A DNA stretch of 64,000 nucleotides, from assembly GCF_902833055.1 (NCBI RefSeq), contig NZ_CADFEJ010000022.1:19207-83206 (forward strand), read 5' to 3'. The position numbers were made by a program, and so were the translations under genes. This DNA comes from Burkholderia territorii. GTDB taxonomy: Bacteria > Pseudomonadota > Gammaproteobacteria > Burkholderiales > Burkholderiaceae. Under the pieces are notes generated by a model. The model worked only from the letters and a program-made list of their open reading frames with translations, did no database searches and was not told the origin of the DNA. Shown in pieces: positions 1 through 8,960 of the stretch (position 1 is its first letter; each line of letters begins with the position of its first letter).

Positions 1-1420
1 AGCAGACGCGGCGATCTCGGCCTCCGAAACGCTGCTGACCCTGCTCGACGACGTGCTCGAATACTCGCGCCTCGAATCGCGCAATGTCACGCTTGCGCTG
101 AAGCCGACGGAGATCGGGCCGTGGGCCAATCAGACCGTCGAGATGGTGCGCTGGCGATCGAATGAAAAGAAGTTGAAGCTGACACTCGATCTCGCATGCT
201 CGCCGCAACTCGAATTGCAAATCGATCCGATGCGCGTACGGCAGATCGCCCTCAATCTGCTGGTCAACGCGATCAAATTCACGGCGACCGGGACGGTCCT
301 GTTTCGCGTCGATTACCTCCCCCGGAAATCCCGCCGCTCAGGAACGCTCGTGCTCGAAGTCCGCGACACGGGCATCGGCATCCCGCCCGATCGCCAGCGA
401 CACATCTTCGAGCCCTACCAGCGCGTCGAAAACCCGGGTAACCGCGGGGCGAGTGGAAGCGGACTGGGGCTGTCCATTTGCCGCGAACTCGTCGACCTGA
501 TGAAAGGCGCGATTACCGTCAGCAGCAACCCCGGTATCGGCACCGTCTTTACCGTCATGCTGCCCGTGCGCCCTCAGACGCCATCGCGATCGCCCGCGCA
601 CGAATCGCGCCCTGCCCTCGTCGCCACGCCCGCACCGGCGCGCGGATCGGATCACGCCACGGAAGCTGCGTCGCCGGATACGCACGGCGGCCCGATGATT
701 CTGGTCGTCGACGATCACGAAGCCGTACAGCACGCGATCCAGCATCAGCTCGACGCGCTGGCTTGCCGGTCTACGATCGCAGGCACCGGCGAAGCTGCGC
801 TCGAACGATTCGAACGAATGCGCTTCGACATGGTGCTGCTCGACTGCAATCTCCCCGGCATCGACGGATATACGGTCGCGCAACGGATGCGTGACATCGA
901 GTGTCAACGGCGCGGCAAGCGCACACCGATCATCGCCATCTCGGCGGCCACGGACGACGCGCATCGGGCGCGCTGCCTCGACAGCGGCATGGACGGTGTG
1001 CTCGGCAAGCCGCTGCGGCTGGCGGTATTGCGGCAGGTGATCGAACTCTGGTGCGCGTCCTATGAGCCGGATGCGCCCGGTACGTCGCCGGCGGAAGCCA
1101 ATGTACCGCGGCCGGATTTCAGCACCGTTTTCCGGCAAAGTGTCGACAGCGATCTCGAAATGCTCGCGCGTGCATTGCAGAGCCGCGACTTCGATCTGGC
1201 CCGTCACGCGGCCCATCGGATCAAGGGTGCGGCGGCAGTCGCCGGAAAAACCGTAATGTGCGATCTAGCTGCCGACATCGAACACCGGCTCCAGGAGGCG
1301 GCCGATGGCGCCGCCGTTGATGTCGACCGGCAATTTGCCGAGTTGCAGCAAATGCATCGCGCCGACGCCGTGACTCACGGCGGTGACGGCCCGAGCGATT
1401 CCACCGGGGCGACATCATGA
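1..1420 (+). CDS. BvgS/EvgS-like hybrid sensor histidine kinase, 3' part
   Basis: The reading frame is already open at base 2, so the gene begins before the window and the GTG at 53 is internal. What remains is the end of the dimerisation helix, an HATPase domain (N-box NLLVNAIKF near nt 255-285, G-boxes DTGIGIPPD and GSGLGLSICRE near 366-490), a receiver domain from about nt 696 (acidic pair VVDDH, phospho-acceptor in LLDCNLPG, Lys in GKPLRL) and a C-terminal HPt domain with its histidine (AAHRIKG, codon 1214-1216) intact. This is the domain order of BvgS/EvgS/ArcB phosphorelay kinases. It closely resembles the complete kinase that faces it tail-to-tail at 1509-3890, so the two are paralogues. 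The sensory half cannot be seen. Confidence 0.93.
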   Translation, partial: ADAAISASETLLTLLDDVLEYSRLESRNVTLALKPTEIGPWANQTVEMVRWRSNEKKLKLTLDLACSPQLELQIDPMRVRQIALNLLVNAIKFTATGTVLFRVDYLPRKSRRSGTLVLEVRDTGIGIPPDRQRHIFEPYQRVENPGNRGASGSGLGLSICRELVDLMKGAITVSSNPGIGTVFTVMLPVRPQTPSRSPAHESRPALVATPAPARGSDHATEAASPDTHGGPMILVVDDHEAVQHAIQHQLDALACRSTIAGTGEAALERFERMRFDMVLLDCNLPGIDGYTVAQRMRDIECQRRGKRTPIIAISAATDDAHRARCLDSGMDGVLGKPLRLAVLRQVIELWCASYEPDAPGTSPAEANVPRPDFSTVFRQSVDSDLEMLARALQSRDFDLARHAAHRIKGAAAVAGKTVMCDLAADIEHRLQEAADGAAVDVDRQFAELQQMHRADAVTHGGDGPSDSTGATS

Positions 1421-1508
1421 ATTGCCGTTCGTCGCACACTGTGGCGCGACGGTCGGTCACCTCGTTTCCCGCCACGCTACTGGTGAAGCGCGACAACGTG
1501 CACGCCTC

Positions 1509-3890
1509 CTAGAGCACGTCGGGATGCTCGCGCAATCGCGACTCGATGCGTTCCGCGAGCTCGACCATCCGTGCCGCCCCTGCGGTGTGCGACGCGCCCT
1601 TGATCCGGCGAGCGGCGCGCATGGCAGCGTCGACATCGCCGGACTGCATTGCGTCGACGAGTTCCTCGAAGTCCTGCACCACCGTCCGGGCGTAGCCTGT
1701 TTGCAGATCGATCGAATTGGCGAGAAGCAATTCCGGCGGCTCGGCCGGCGCGACGTCCTGATAGGCCTGACACCACATCGCCAGCATCTGCCGCAGCGCA
1801 GCCAGCCTCAACGGCTTGCCGAGCACACCGTCCATCCCACTGTCAAAGCAGCGCACCTTGTGTTCGTCACCGGACAATGCCGAAATGGCGATGATCGGGA
1901 CGCGCCCCGCCCGCTCGGTCGCCTCGTTGAGGCGAATCATTCGGGCCAACGCATAGCCGTCGATGTCAGGCAGGTTGCAATCGAGCAGCACCATGTCGAA
2001 GCGAGTGCGCGCCAATTGTTGCAATGCTGCCATTCCGTTCAGTGCCGAGACGGTACGGCAGCCGATCTCGTCACACTGCTGGCAGATTGAATACTGCACG
2101 GCCTCGTGATCGTCGATGACCAGAATCAGCGGCTTGCTTTCGCCTTCGCAATTGCCCTCGACATTTTCCGGCCCAACGGCCGAGTCCGAAGCGATGGGCG
2201 GCGCGCACGCTGCGGTCGGCTCGACGGCTGCCGAAACCGGCAGGCGCACCGTGATCGTCGTTTCAACGTGCGGCGTGCTGTCGACCACGATCGTCCCGCT
2301 CATCAATTCGACGAGCTGGCGGCAAATCGCCAGCCCCAATCCACTGCCCTGCGCTCCGCGTTGGCCCAGGCGCCCGGCCTGCCAGTACGGGTCGAACATA
2401 TGCCGACGACATTCCGGCGAAACGCCGACACCGGTATCGCGAACTTCAAGCACCAGCGTGCCACGCGACGCTTGCGGACCGGGCAGGTAGTCGACACGCA
2501 GGGTAACCGAACCGGCCGGCGTGAACTTGATCGCATTGACGAGCAGATTGAGCGCGATCTGACGGAGCCGTACCGGATCGATCACGACCTGCAGCGACGG
2601 AGGGCTTGCGACTTGCAGCGCCAATTCGATCTGCTTCTCGTCCGCACGCCAGCGCACCATGCTTACGGTATCGCGCGCCCACGCCCCGAGGGCGACCGCC
2701 TGCGGCTCCAGCGTGATTTTATGCGACTCGAGACGCGAAAATTCGAGGACGTCGTCGAGCAACGTCAGCAACGTTTCCGAGGCCGAGATCGCCGCGTTCG
2801 CCCGGCTTGCCTGTTGCCCGGTCAGCGATGAGCATTGCAGCAACTCGAGTGACGACAGGATCGTTTGCATCGGCGTGCGGATCTCGTGGCTGATGAACGC
2901 GAGAAACATGGCCTTTTCGCGTTCGCTGCGAACCGCTGCGGCGCGGGATTTCCATGACAGGTAGGCAAGCGTGGCAAAAGCGAGCAGCGCGACGCCGATG
3001 GCGATCACCTGAGGTGCGCGGTAATGCAGGATCGAGCGCATCGTCGGCTTGCCGTAGTCGGCTAGTTCGACCCAGTTTCGGGTCATTGCTGCCGTTTCGC
3101 TGACGGGAATGGCTGCAAGCGACTTGTCGATGATCGATGCAAGCAGCGGCATGTCGGTGCGCGTGATCATCGCCAACGACACGGGGCGATCGGCGAGCAT
3201 ACCCGACATGAACAACTGACCGAGGTATCGGCTGCGTACGATCGGCAGCATCGTGACGTCCACACCGAGCGCTGCATCGGCCTCGCCCGCGGCGACGGCG
3301 GCGAGCGCGCCCTCTTCGCTATCGAATGTCAGCACGTCGAGCGGTACGCCGCTATGACGCGTGAAATATTCGACGGCGCCGTTGCCCTTGATCGCGACAC
3401 GCCTGCCCTCGAGGCGCTGCAGGCTGAAGATCATCGTGGAGTCGCTGCGTGTCACCGCTGTCAGCCGACCGACGAGATACGGCATGCTGACGAGCGCGCC
3501 GTCGCCGAAACGGTCGTGCACCAGTTCCCGCCATACGCCCGGCAGCAGATCGACTCGGCCGGATTTCAGGGCTTCGTCGGCCTGCCCCCATTGCGTACCG
3601 GGCACGGTTTGAAACGACAAACCGCTGATCCTGGAAATCGCATCGAGATAGCCCGCGACCAGCCCCCCATGCTTGCCGTTACGCAGGTATTCGATGGGAT
3701 GCCAGTTGGCCTCCACTGCAATGTGGACCACGGGATGCGCGTTGATCCACTGCAATTCCTCTTTGGTGAACGCTGGTTTCGTGCTCTCGGGCGCGGCCGA
3801 CGCGGGGAGCGACACGACGAGCATGGCTCCGAGCAGTGCGCGGTAAAGCAAGCGCCAGACGGCGACAAGGGTGGGGGGCCGGGTTTTCAT
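1509..3890 (-). CDS. BvgS-like hybrid sensor histidine kinase with periplasmic SBP domain; HPt His replaced
   Basis: A 793-residue membrane kinase. It has a signal/anchor segment at about 12-32, one periplasmic family-3 solute-binding (Venus flytrap) domain at about 45-280, a transmembrane helix at about 295-315, HisKA with FISHEIRTP, HATPase (NLLVNAIKF, DTGVGVSPE, GSGLGLAICRQ), a receiver with VIDDH and LLDCNLPD, and a C-terminal HPt-like domain. There is no PAS domain, unlike Bordetella BvgS. In the HPt domain the sequence is AARRIKGA where the paralogue at 1-1420 has AAHRIKGA: the phospho-acceptor His is an Arg (codon CGC at 1610-1608, residue 761). The kinase may therefore need another protein's HPt to pass phosphate on. 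The response regulator at 4074-4781 lies upstream on the same strand and is the likely partner. Confidence 0.93.
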   Translation of the reverse strand: MKTRPPTLVAVWRLLYRALLGAMLVVSLPASAAPESTKPAFTKEELQWINAHPVVHIAVEANWHPIEYLRNGKHGGLVAGYLDAISRISGLSFQTVPGTQWGQADEALKSGRVDLLPGVWRELVHDRFGDGALVSMPYLVGRLTAVTRSDSTMIFSLQRLEGRRVAIKGNGAVEYFTRHSGVPLDVLTFDSEEGALAAVAAGEADAALGVDVTMLPIVRSRYLGQLFMSGMLADRPVSLAMITRTDMPLLASIIDKSLAAIPVSETAAMTRNWVELADYGKPTMRSILHYRAPQVIAIGVALLAFATLAYLSWKSRAAAVRSEREKAMFLAFISHEIRTPMQTILSSLELLQCSSLTGQQASRANAAISASETLLTLLDDVLEFSRLESHKITLEPQAVALGAWARDTVSMVRWRADEKQIELALQVASPPSLQVVIDPVRLRQIALNLLVNAIKFTPAGSVTLRVDYLPGPQASRGTLVLEVRDTGVGVSPECRRHMFDPYWQAGRLGQRGAQGSGLGLAICRQLVELMSGTIVVDSTPHVETTITVRLPVSAAVEPTAACAPPIASDSAVGPENVEGNCEGESKPLILVIDDHEAVQYSICQQCDEIGCRTVSALNGMAALQQLARTRFDMVLLDCNLPDIDGYALARMIRLNEATERAGRVPIIAISALSGDEHKVRCFDSGMDGVLGKPLRLAALRQMLAMWCQAYQDVAPAEPPELLLANSIDLQTGYARTVVQDFEELVDAMQSGDVDAAMRAARRIKGASHTAGAARMVELAERIESRLREHPDVL

Positions 3891-3990
3891 TTAGGCCAGT
3901 TCGATTCAACTGTCGTGTAACGAGAGCAGTGAATCTAATCGTCGAACGACGAATTTCGCACTTTGCCGTGTGAATTCCAGACGCGGCCTA

Positions 3991-4011
3991 TAAGACTTGT
4001 CTGATAAGACT
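3991..4011 (-). promoter_or_regulatory. Possible response-regulator site upstream of the kinase gene
   Basis: TAAGA-cttg-TCTGA (3991-4004) is a 14-bp imperfect palindrome of the same design as the TAGGA-N4-TCTTA sites before the adhesin genes. TAAGACT recurs exactly 14 bp further on (4005-4011), giving a direct repeat. It lies about 100 bp before the kinase start and could mediate autoregulation. No good -10 hexamer sits at the spacing seen for the other sites, so confidence is modest. Confidence 0.4.
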
Positions 4012-4073
4012 GAAAACGTCGGCTGAGGGGGTGTGCTCGCGCACCGTCGTAGACACGCGGCACGCTCCCGCGT

Positions 4074-4781
4074 TCAGCTTTCCTCGAGCATCTTGCGCGA
4101 TGCGAACAGCTCGGCGTCGCTGCGGATCCCGAGTTTGCGATATGCGGACTGCTTTTGCGCACTGATGGTCTTCGGGCTGCGCGAGAATTTCGATGCGATA
4201 TCGGAAACGGACATGCCTGCCAGGTAGCAGCGCAGAACCTCATGCTCCCGCGGGCTGAGACGCAGGTTCTCGGACAGTTCGGAGTCGGACGAGCTCTCGG
4301 TCTCATCCACTGTGGGTGGGCGCTCGAGCGGGCTCGGATCGGCGCTCGTGCTTGTCAGCATTTTCCGGGACAATTCGGCGCTGATATACGGACGGCCGCT
4401 CGCAACGACGTGAATCGCATGCGCAAGCTCCCGGAGATTCTCGCTTTTGCCGAAGAAACCGAGCGCGCCGGCGCGCATCGTCATGTTGACGGTTGCGGGC
4501 GTATCGCTACTCGAGGTCATCAGGATCTTGCAATCCGGGAAGCGTGTGGCAACCAATTTGACCAGATTGAGGCCGTCTATCTCGTCCGGGCCCAACGTGT
4601 AGTCGAGCAGTGCCACGTCCGCTGGATTGGACTCGAGCCAGCGAATCAGGTCGCGCGACTTCGCAAAGCTGGCTGCAACCTCGATACCGGATTGCTCCGT
4701 CAGGTAGCTCGCGATCCCGTGCTGGACAACGGCATGGTCGTCCAGAATCACAACCCGGATCGATTGATGCACTGGCCTCAT
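4074..4781 (-). CDS. NarL/FixJ (BvgA/EvgA-like) response regulator
   Basis: A 235-residue two-component response regulator. The N-terminal receiver shows the acidic pair ILDDH (D14/D15), phospho-acceptor Asp60 in ALLDYTLG and Lys in FFGKSE. An acidic, serine-rich linker (about 150-172) follows, then a LuxR-type helix-turn-helix (LSPREHEVL, SVSDIASKF, SPKTISAQK). That is the BvgA/EvgA/RcsB family. The start has a purine-rich Shine-Dalgarno (AAAAGGGG). It lies upstream of the BvgS-like kinase on the same strand, separated by 183 bp, so the two are probably partners. Proteins of this family bind as dimers to palindromes of the form TARGA-N4-TCYTA. Such sites precede the fimbrial, TpsA, kelch and trimeric-autotransporter genes here, which makes this protein their likely regulator (inference). 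Confidence 0.92.
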   Translation of the reverse strand: MRPVHQSIRVVILDDHAVVQHGIASYLTEQSGIEVAASFAKSRDLIRWLESNPADVALLDYTLGPDEIDGLNLVKLVATRFPDCKILMTSSSDTPATVNMTMRAGALGFFGKSENLRELAHAIHVVASGRPYISAELSRKMLTSTSADPSPLERPPTVDETESSSDSELSENLRLSPREHEVLRCYLAGMSVSDIASKFSRSPKTISAQKQSAYRKLGIRSDAELFASRKMLEES

Positions 4782-5146
4782 TACAACCCCTTTTTTTACA
4801 AATCTTTCAATTCAAGGGGATAATTTTAAACGTGCCGACTTCTCTCTGCTCGAATATTCGTGTGCGACGGCCGATCGGCCAGTGCTAACCACCGGCCGAC
4901 GGAGACTGGCGCTGCCGGTCATGTCCGCCAAACGAGTCCATACCGTCCTATGGCGACACACCACTGAGCACGGGCTAACATCCCGCTTACCTCCCCGTTC
5001 CGCGTCGACGTTTCGAGTGCCAAGCACCGCAACTATTCAACCAACGGAATTACAAAATCCGACTGTTCGATGTTCGATCGCGAGCCGAATTGCATACAAC
5101 GAATCGGCTCGCGACACCGGTTACTGCGACCTCCAACATTTCCTCC
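4782..5146. other. Intergenic stretch between response regulator and fimbrial adhesin
   Basis: 365 bp without a convincing gene. The part next to the response regulator is AT-rich (a run of seven T and a TTTAAAATT-like block on the minus strand) and probably holds its promoter. No TAGGA-type palindrome and no terminator hairpin after the adhesin gene was recognised. Confidence 0.5.
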
Positions 5147-6217
5147 TCACTGGAACTCGAACTTCACGGTCGCGCTGCCCTGGTACTCACCCGCACTCGG
5201 CTTGTTTATCATCCGAACGGGATATGCGCTCATATCGAATTGCGCGCTCTGCGCCTTGTAGTCCATCGTAATGGGCAGCTTTTGCTCGGGCCTTGGCGGC
5301 GTACCGGGTGACGTCGGCGCAATCAGTCGGCCTTGACTTTCCACCGCGATGCCGATGTCCTTATGCGTGGTGGCGATGTAGCGCTTGTCCTTGGCTTGCG
5401 GTTGCGCATCGAGAACCAGGTCGACCTTCACACCAGAGGTAATGTTGTTGCATTGAATGTCGAAACGTCGCTTGACCGGTTCAATACCCGTTTGCCCCCG
5501 CAAAGCGATTCGATCCGATATTCGGGACCCGAAGTCGATCGTCAGATTCTGTCCGGGTGCCAACCGGCAGCTTTGCGGCACGGTGATCGAACCGGCCACG
5601 TATATCCACTGCACTATCGGGGACGAATGGGAAAGCGGTGCATCGTATCCCATGCGTACGTACGCAAGGGGCGTCTCCGGAATATTTATCGTTCCCACGA
5701 ACGGTCGTGTGACCATTAAATGCAACCTCCCTCTCAATCCGGCTTGCGTAGTGTTGAAATATGAACCATACTCGCACCGAATGTTGTTGTAACTTGTGTG
5801 GTTAGTCACCGGTGCTGGCAATAACCGACCTGCGTTAAAAACATCCAGTGCCAACTGTATGGTTCCGTCTCCCAACTTGTAAAAGGTTCTCTGCTTACCG
5901 TTCACGGTGCCCGACTGCCCGCTCACAAGCGGTGTCGTCACCGTCACATATCGTTTGATTGCGAATCCGTTCGTGCACGGGCAGCGGACCCCGCCGTCGA
6001 AGTCCCACTCAATCGGTGGAATTGATTGGCCGGCGGCAGGTTGGGTACTCGAATCGAATACCTTGTTGATATGCACCGTACCTGTCGGCGGAATAACACC
6101 GTTGAAAGTGCACGCTCCACCCGCCGCCATGCTCGTGGTAGCAGGCGCAATACTCGCGCAAGCAATCAGCATTTGTACGCCCGCCCGAACTAGAGCGGTT
6201 GTTGCCGTGTTATACAA
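5147..6217 (-). CDS. Fimbrial tip adhesin / minor pilin (chaperone-usher type)
   Basis: Last gene of the chaperone-usher operon. A TTG start at 6217 is preferred because AGGGG precedes it by the right distance and it gives a normal signal peptide (N-terminus MYNTATTALVRAG, hydrophobic core, cleavage after SMA). An ATG at 6259 and a longer frame overlapping the usher are alternatives. From 6217 the product is 356 residues: a cysteine-containing N-terminal domain, then a C-terminal pilin-like domain ending in a beta-strand (GEYQGSATVKFEFQ), as in two-domain tip adhesins of the FimH/CfaE kind. The receptor cannot be predicted. Codon use and base composition are visibly less GC-rich than those of its neighbours, which is common for surface lectins and may indicate separate ancestry. 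Confidence 0.8.
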   Translation of the reverse strand: MYNTATTALVRAGVQMLIACASIAPATTSMAAGGACTFNGVIPPTGTVHINKVFDSSTQPAAGQSIPPIEWDFDGGVRCPCTNGFAIKRYVTVTTPLVSGQSGTVNGKQRTFYKLGDGTIQLALDVFNAGRLLPAPVTNHTSYNNIRCEYGSYFNTTQAGLRGRLHLMVTRPFVGTINIPETPLAYVRMGYDAPLSHSSPIVQWIYVAGSITVPQSCRLAPGQNLTIDFGSRISDRIALRGQTGIEPVKRRFDIQCNNITSGVKVDLVLDAQPQAKDKRYIATTHKDIGIAVESQGRLIAPTSPGTPPRPEQKLPITMDYKAQSAQFDMSAYPVRMINKPSAGEYQGSATVKFEFQ

Positions 6218-6285
6218 AGCAATCCCCTGGAATTGTTGACATGGACAAATCTGGTACATCGCTGTCAATCGACAGCGTCCGACTT

Positions 6286-8844
6286 TCAACGACAGCGAAC
6301 GACCAATCTTTGATAATTCCGACCGGCCTCGACCTTGGGTAACGCATAGGGTGCGCGGCACTCCCCCTCCGTCCACTTGACCTTCAGCGTTCCCTGCTCC
6401 TGTTCGAGCAATACGAGCGCATTGCCGCCCGGATCGACGATGCCCAATTGCTTGCCGGATTCGAGGTCTTCCAGGCTTGCACCGAACGGCACCGGCTGAC
6501 CATCCGCCTGCGCAACGTTGAATTGCACGCGCCGTCCGCCGTTCGCCTTGAACACCGCTTCGACCACCGCGCCGCGACGCGGCACAACCTGTTTGGCCGT
6601 ATCGATCAATTCGACGTCCGCTCCGAGATTTCGTGTGTCCGGACGCAGCGTATTGACGCGATAAGGTTGAGCGTAGGGCACCACCATGTAACCGTTCCGG
6701 CCGATACGCACGCCGTCCTCGGTGCGCACGTCCGCGCTCTTCACGCCTTCCACCTTCATCAACGCGAAGGTGTCACCCAACGTGCGGCTCAAATTGACTC
6801 CGCCGCCGTGTATCACCAGCGCACCTGTGGTGCCGACACTGGCTGACCGGTAGCTGCGTGCATAGTTGTAGCTTGCCGACAGTCGCCCGATGTCCGTGTT
6901 GTGCGTCAGGCTCGCGCCGGCCGCCACGCCCTGTCCCTGATTCGTATAGCCGGCTTGCGCCGCGTATGACGTGCGCTCGTTGAAGCTGCCGCTCAATCCA
7001 CTCTGTGCAATCGCCCCGCCGGTGTTGTCACGGTTGATGTTCGCGTACACGCGCGGCGAACGGACCTGCTTGCCGAGCGGTATCGACAGCGATGCCATCA
7101 CCTGTGTATCGGTGTTTGACCCGCCATACCGTGTATCGCGCGACTGCGTGAAGCTGAGGTTGTAGCTCAACTGCTTCCAGTTGTTTCCGTAGCCCATGCT
7201 GATACTGCGGCTCGATCCGGCTTGGTTCCAATACGTCTGCTGGCCGACGTTCAAATAGACACTGCCGTACTTCCGATCCTGGCCCAGATCCTGGCTCGTC
7301 GTCAGGTCGATCCGTGAGCGGTTGCGCGCTGCCCGGATACCGACGGTTGCGTTCCTGTCGTTGACGTGGTCGCTGAACGTCCGATAACCCTCTGTCGAAT
7401 ATCGATACGCGGCTAGCGTGAAGTTGGTATTGGTTCGGGTAAACGTCTTCGCATACAACACGCGCACACTCTGACCAGCGTCGCGTGCGCCACGTGCACG
7501 GCTGAACGACTGCGTGACGTCGAGCGACAATGCGCCAATCGGCGTGTTGGTGCCGACGCCCAGGTTAAATGCCTGGAAATCCTTGGAAACCTGAAAGCCA
7601 CCTGCGACCGTGCTGTTGTCGGTCAGACCATAGACGAGTGAACCGGTTGCCAGCGTCGGCGACGAGCCCTCGCTGCCTTGGTACTGGCCCGCTGAAAAGG
7701 CGTATTTCATTCGGCCCTTGCGCAGCATCAACGGCAGGCTCGAGAACGCCTGACGCGTCACATGCTTGCTGCCATCCGCCTCGGTCACGGTGATTTCCAG
7801 GTCGCCGTTCGATCCGGACGGAAAGATGTCCGTCAGCTCGAATGGTCCGGGCGGCACATTGGCGCGATACAGCACGTAGTTGCTCTGACGAACTTCGACG
7901 ACCGCATTGCTGAACGCCTGCCCACGAATCACCGGCGCGTAACCGCGTTCGCTGTCCGGCAGCATCGCGTCGTCGGACCCGATCTTCAAGCCTCGAAATC
8001 GAACGCTGTCGAACAACGTCGAATCCGTGTATTGCTCGCCAAGCGCGAGTTGGGACTTGAGCGACGTGATGTCGCGCTCGACCAGCGTGCGGTTACTCTT
8101 GAATTGCGGCTTGCCGCCCGTGCCGCCGCTCAGCGTGGACTCGTTACGCAGCCGCCATGGTCCGATGTTGACGCCGTTTTGCAAGCCGAGAAAGTAGCTG
8201 CGGCTATCGCCCGAGAACGCGCTGCGGTTGTAGTTGCCGGTGAATTGGTAATTTACGTAACCGGCGGCGACGCCTGCATCCCACAGTGCGGGATCGACGT
8301 AACCACGTGCAGTGCGCGACAGGAATGCTTGCGGAATACTTAGATCGAGCCGCAATCGTCCTGCGTCGAAATTCACCGCAGCCTGGTCCATCGCATTCGC
8401 TACGTCGATACACGCGGCGTCGGCCACGTCCGGCGCGGGCGTCAGCGCGTGCAAGTTCACGCCGAATTCCTGAAGCATCAGCGCGCTCAGGCATGGCGCG
8501 ACCCGGCCCGTCGTCGCGTCGAAGCGGAATTCGATATCGCGTCGCGTGACGAGATCGCCATTGACCTGCACTTCGACACGATACGTGCCCGGTGGCACAG
8601 TGCTGTCACCCGCGAGCACTGACGACAGGTCTGTCGGACGGCCACGGTCATGCAGGAAGTTCTTATTGAAAGTCAACGCCGTTGGAGCAGCGTGGCCGGC
8701 GACCGGGTCCATCGTTTCTGCGTGCGCCTTGTTGGCAAACGCAACGCATATCGCGAGATATAGCGGCGTCGTGCACGGAAGCATGGCGGAATGAGGCAAT
8801 CCCGTCAGGCTGCGCAGCGATGTTGAATTGGGTCGGTCCGACAT
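6286..8844 (-). CDS. Outer-membrane fimbrial usher (FimD/PapC family)
   Basis: 852 residues, the usual size for a chaperone-usher pilus usher. A long signal region ends AFANKAHA (about residue 42). The N-terminal domain carries the typical FNKNFL and GTYRVEVQVNG strands and a cysteine pair (CLSALML, AACIDV), followed by the beta-barrel with an inserted plug (PPGPFELTDIFPSGSNGDLEITVTE region) and C-terminal domains ending in a conserved Cys (LVVRCR). It secretes and assembles pilin subunits delivered by the chaperone encoded next to it. It sits between the chaperone gene (8961-9704) and the adhesin gene, all on the minus strand. Confidence 0.95.
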   Translation of the reverse strand: MSDRPNSTSLRSLTGLPHSAMLPCTTPLYLAICVAFANKAHAETMDPVAGHAAPTALTFNKNFLHDRGRPTDLSSVLAGDSTVPPGTYRVEVQVNGDLVTRRDIEFRFDATTGRVAPCLSALMLQEFGVNLHALTPAPDVADAACIDVANAMDQAAVNFDAGRLRLDLSIPQAFLSRTARGYVDPALWDAGVAAGYVNYQFTGNYNRSAFSGDSRSYFLGLQNGVNIGPWRLRNESTLSGGTGGKPQFKSNRTLVERDITSLKSQLALGEQYTDSTLFDSVRFRGLKIGSDDAMLPDSERGYAPVIRGQAFSNAVVEVRQSNYVLYRANVPPGPFELTDIFPSGSNGDLEITVTEADGSKHVTRQAFSSLPLMLRKGRMKYAFSAGQYQGSEGSSPTLATGSLVYGLTDNSTVAGGFQVSKDFQAFNLGVGTNTPIGALSLDVTQSFSRARGARDAGQSVRVLYAKTFTRTNTNFTLAAYRYSTEGYRTFSDHVNDRNATVGIRAARNRSRIDLTTSQDLGQDRKYGSVYLNVGQQTYWNQAGSSRSISMGYGNNWKQLSYNLSFTQSRDTRYGGSNTDTQVMASLSIPLGKQVRSPRVYANINRDNTGGAIAQSGLSGSFNERTSYAAQAGYTNQGQGVAAGASLTHNTDIGRLSASYNYARSYRSASVGTTGALVIHGGGVNLSRTLGDTFALMKVEGVKSADVRTEDGVRIGRNGYMVVPYAQPYRVNTLRPDTRNLGADVELIDTAKQVVPRRGAVVEAVFKANGGRRVQFNVAQADGQPVPFGASLEDLESGKQLGIVDPGGNALVLLEQEQGTLKVKWTEGECRAPYALPKVEAGRNYQRLVVRCR

Positions 8845-8960
8845 CAGGATTGAACTCCGGCGGTTGTCAAATCAATGAAGCAGAGCAAACGTGGTTGATG
8901 TGTAAAGGATTGCTAATCGATTGCACAGTGAGATCGGAAGGCGCGCCGTGGCGATCCCGC

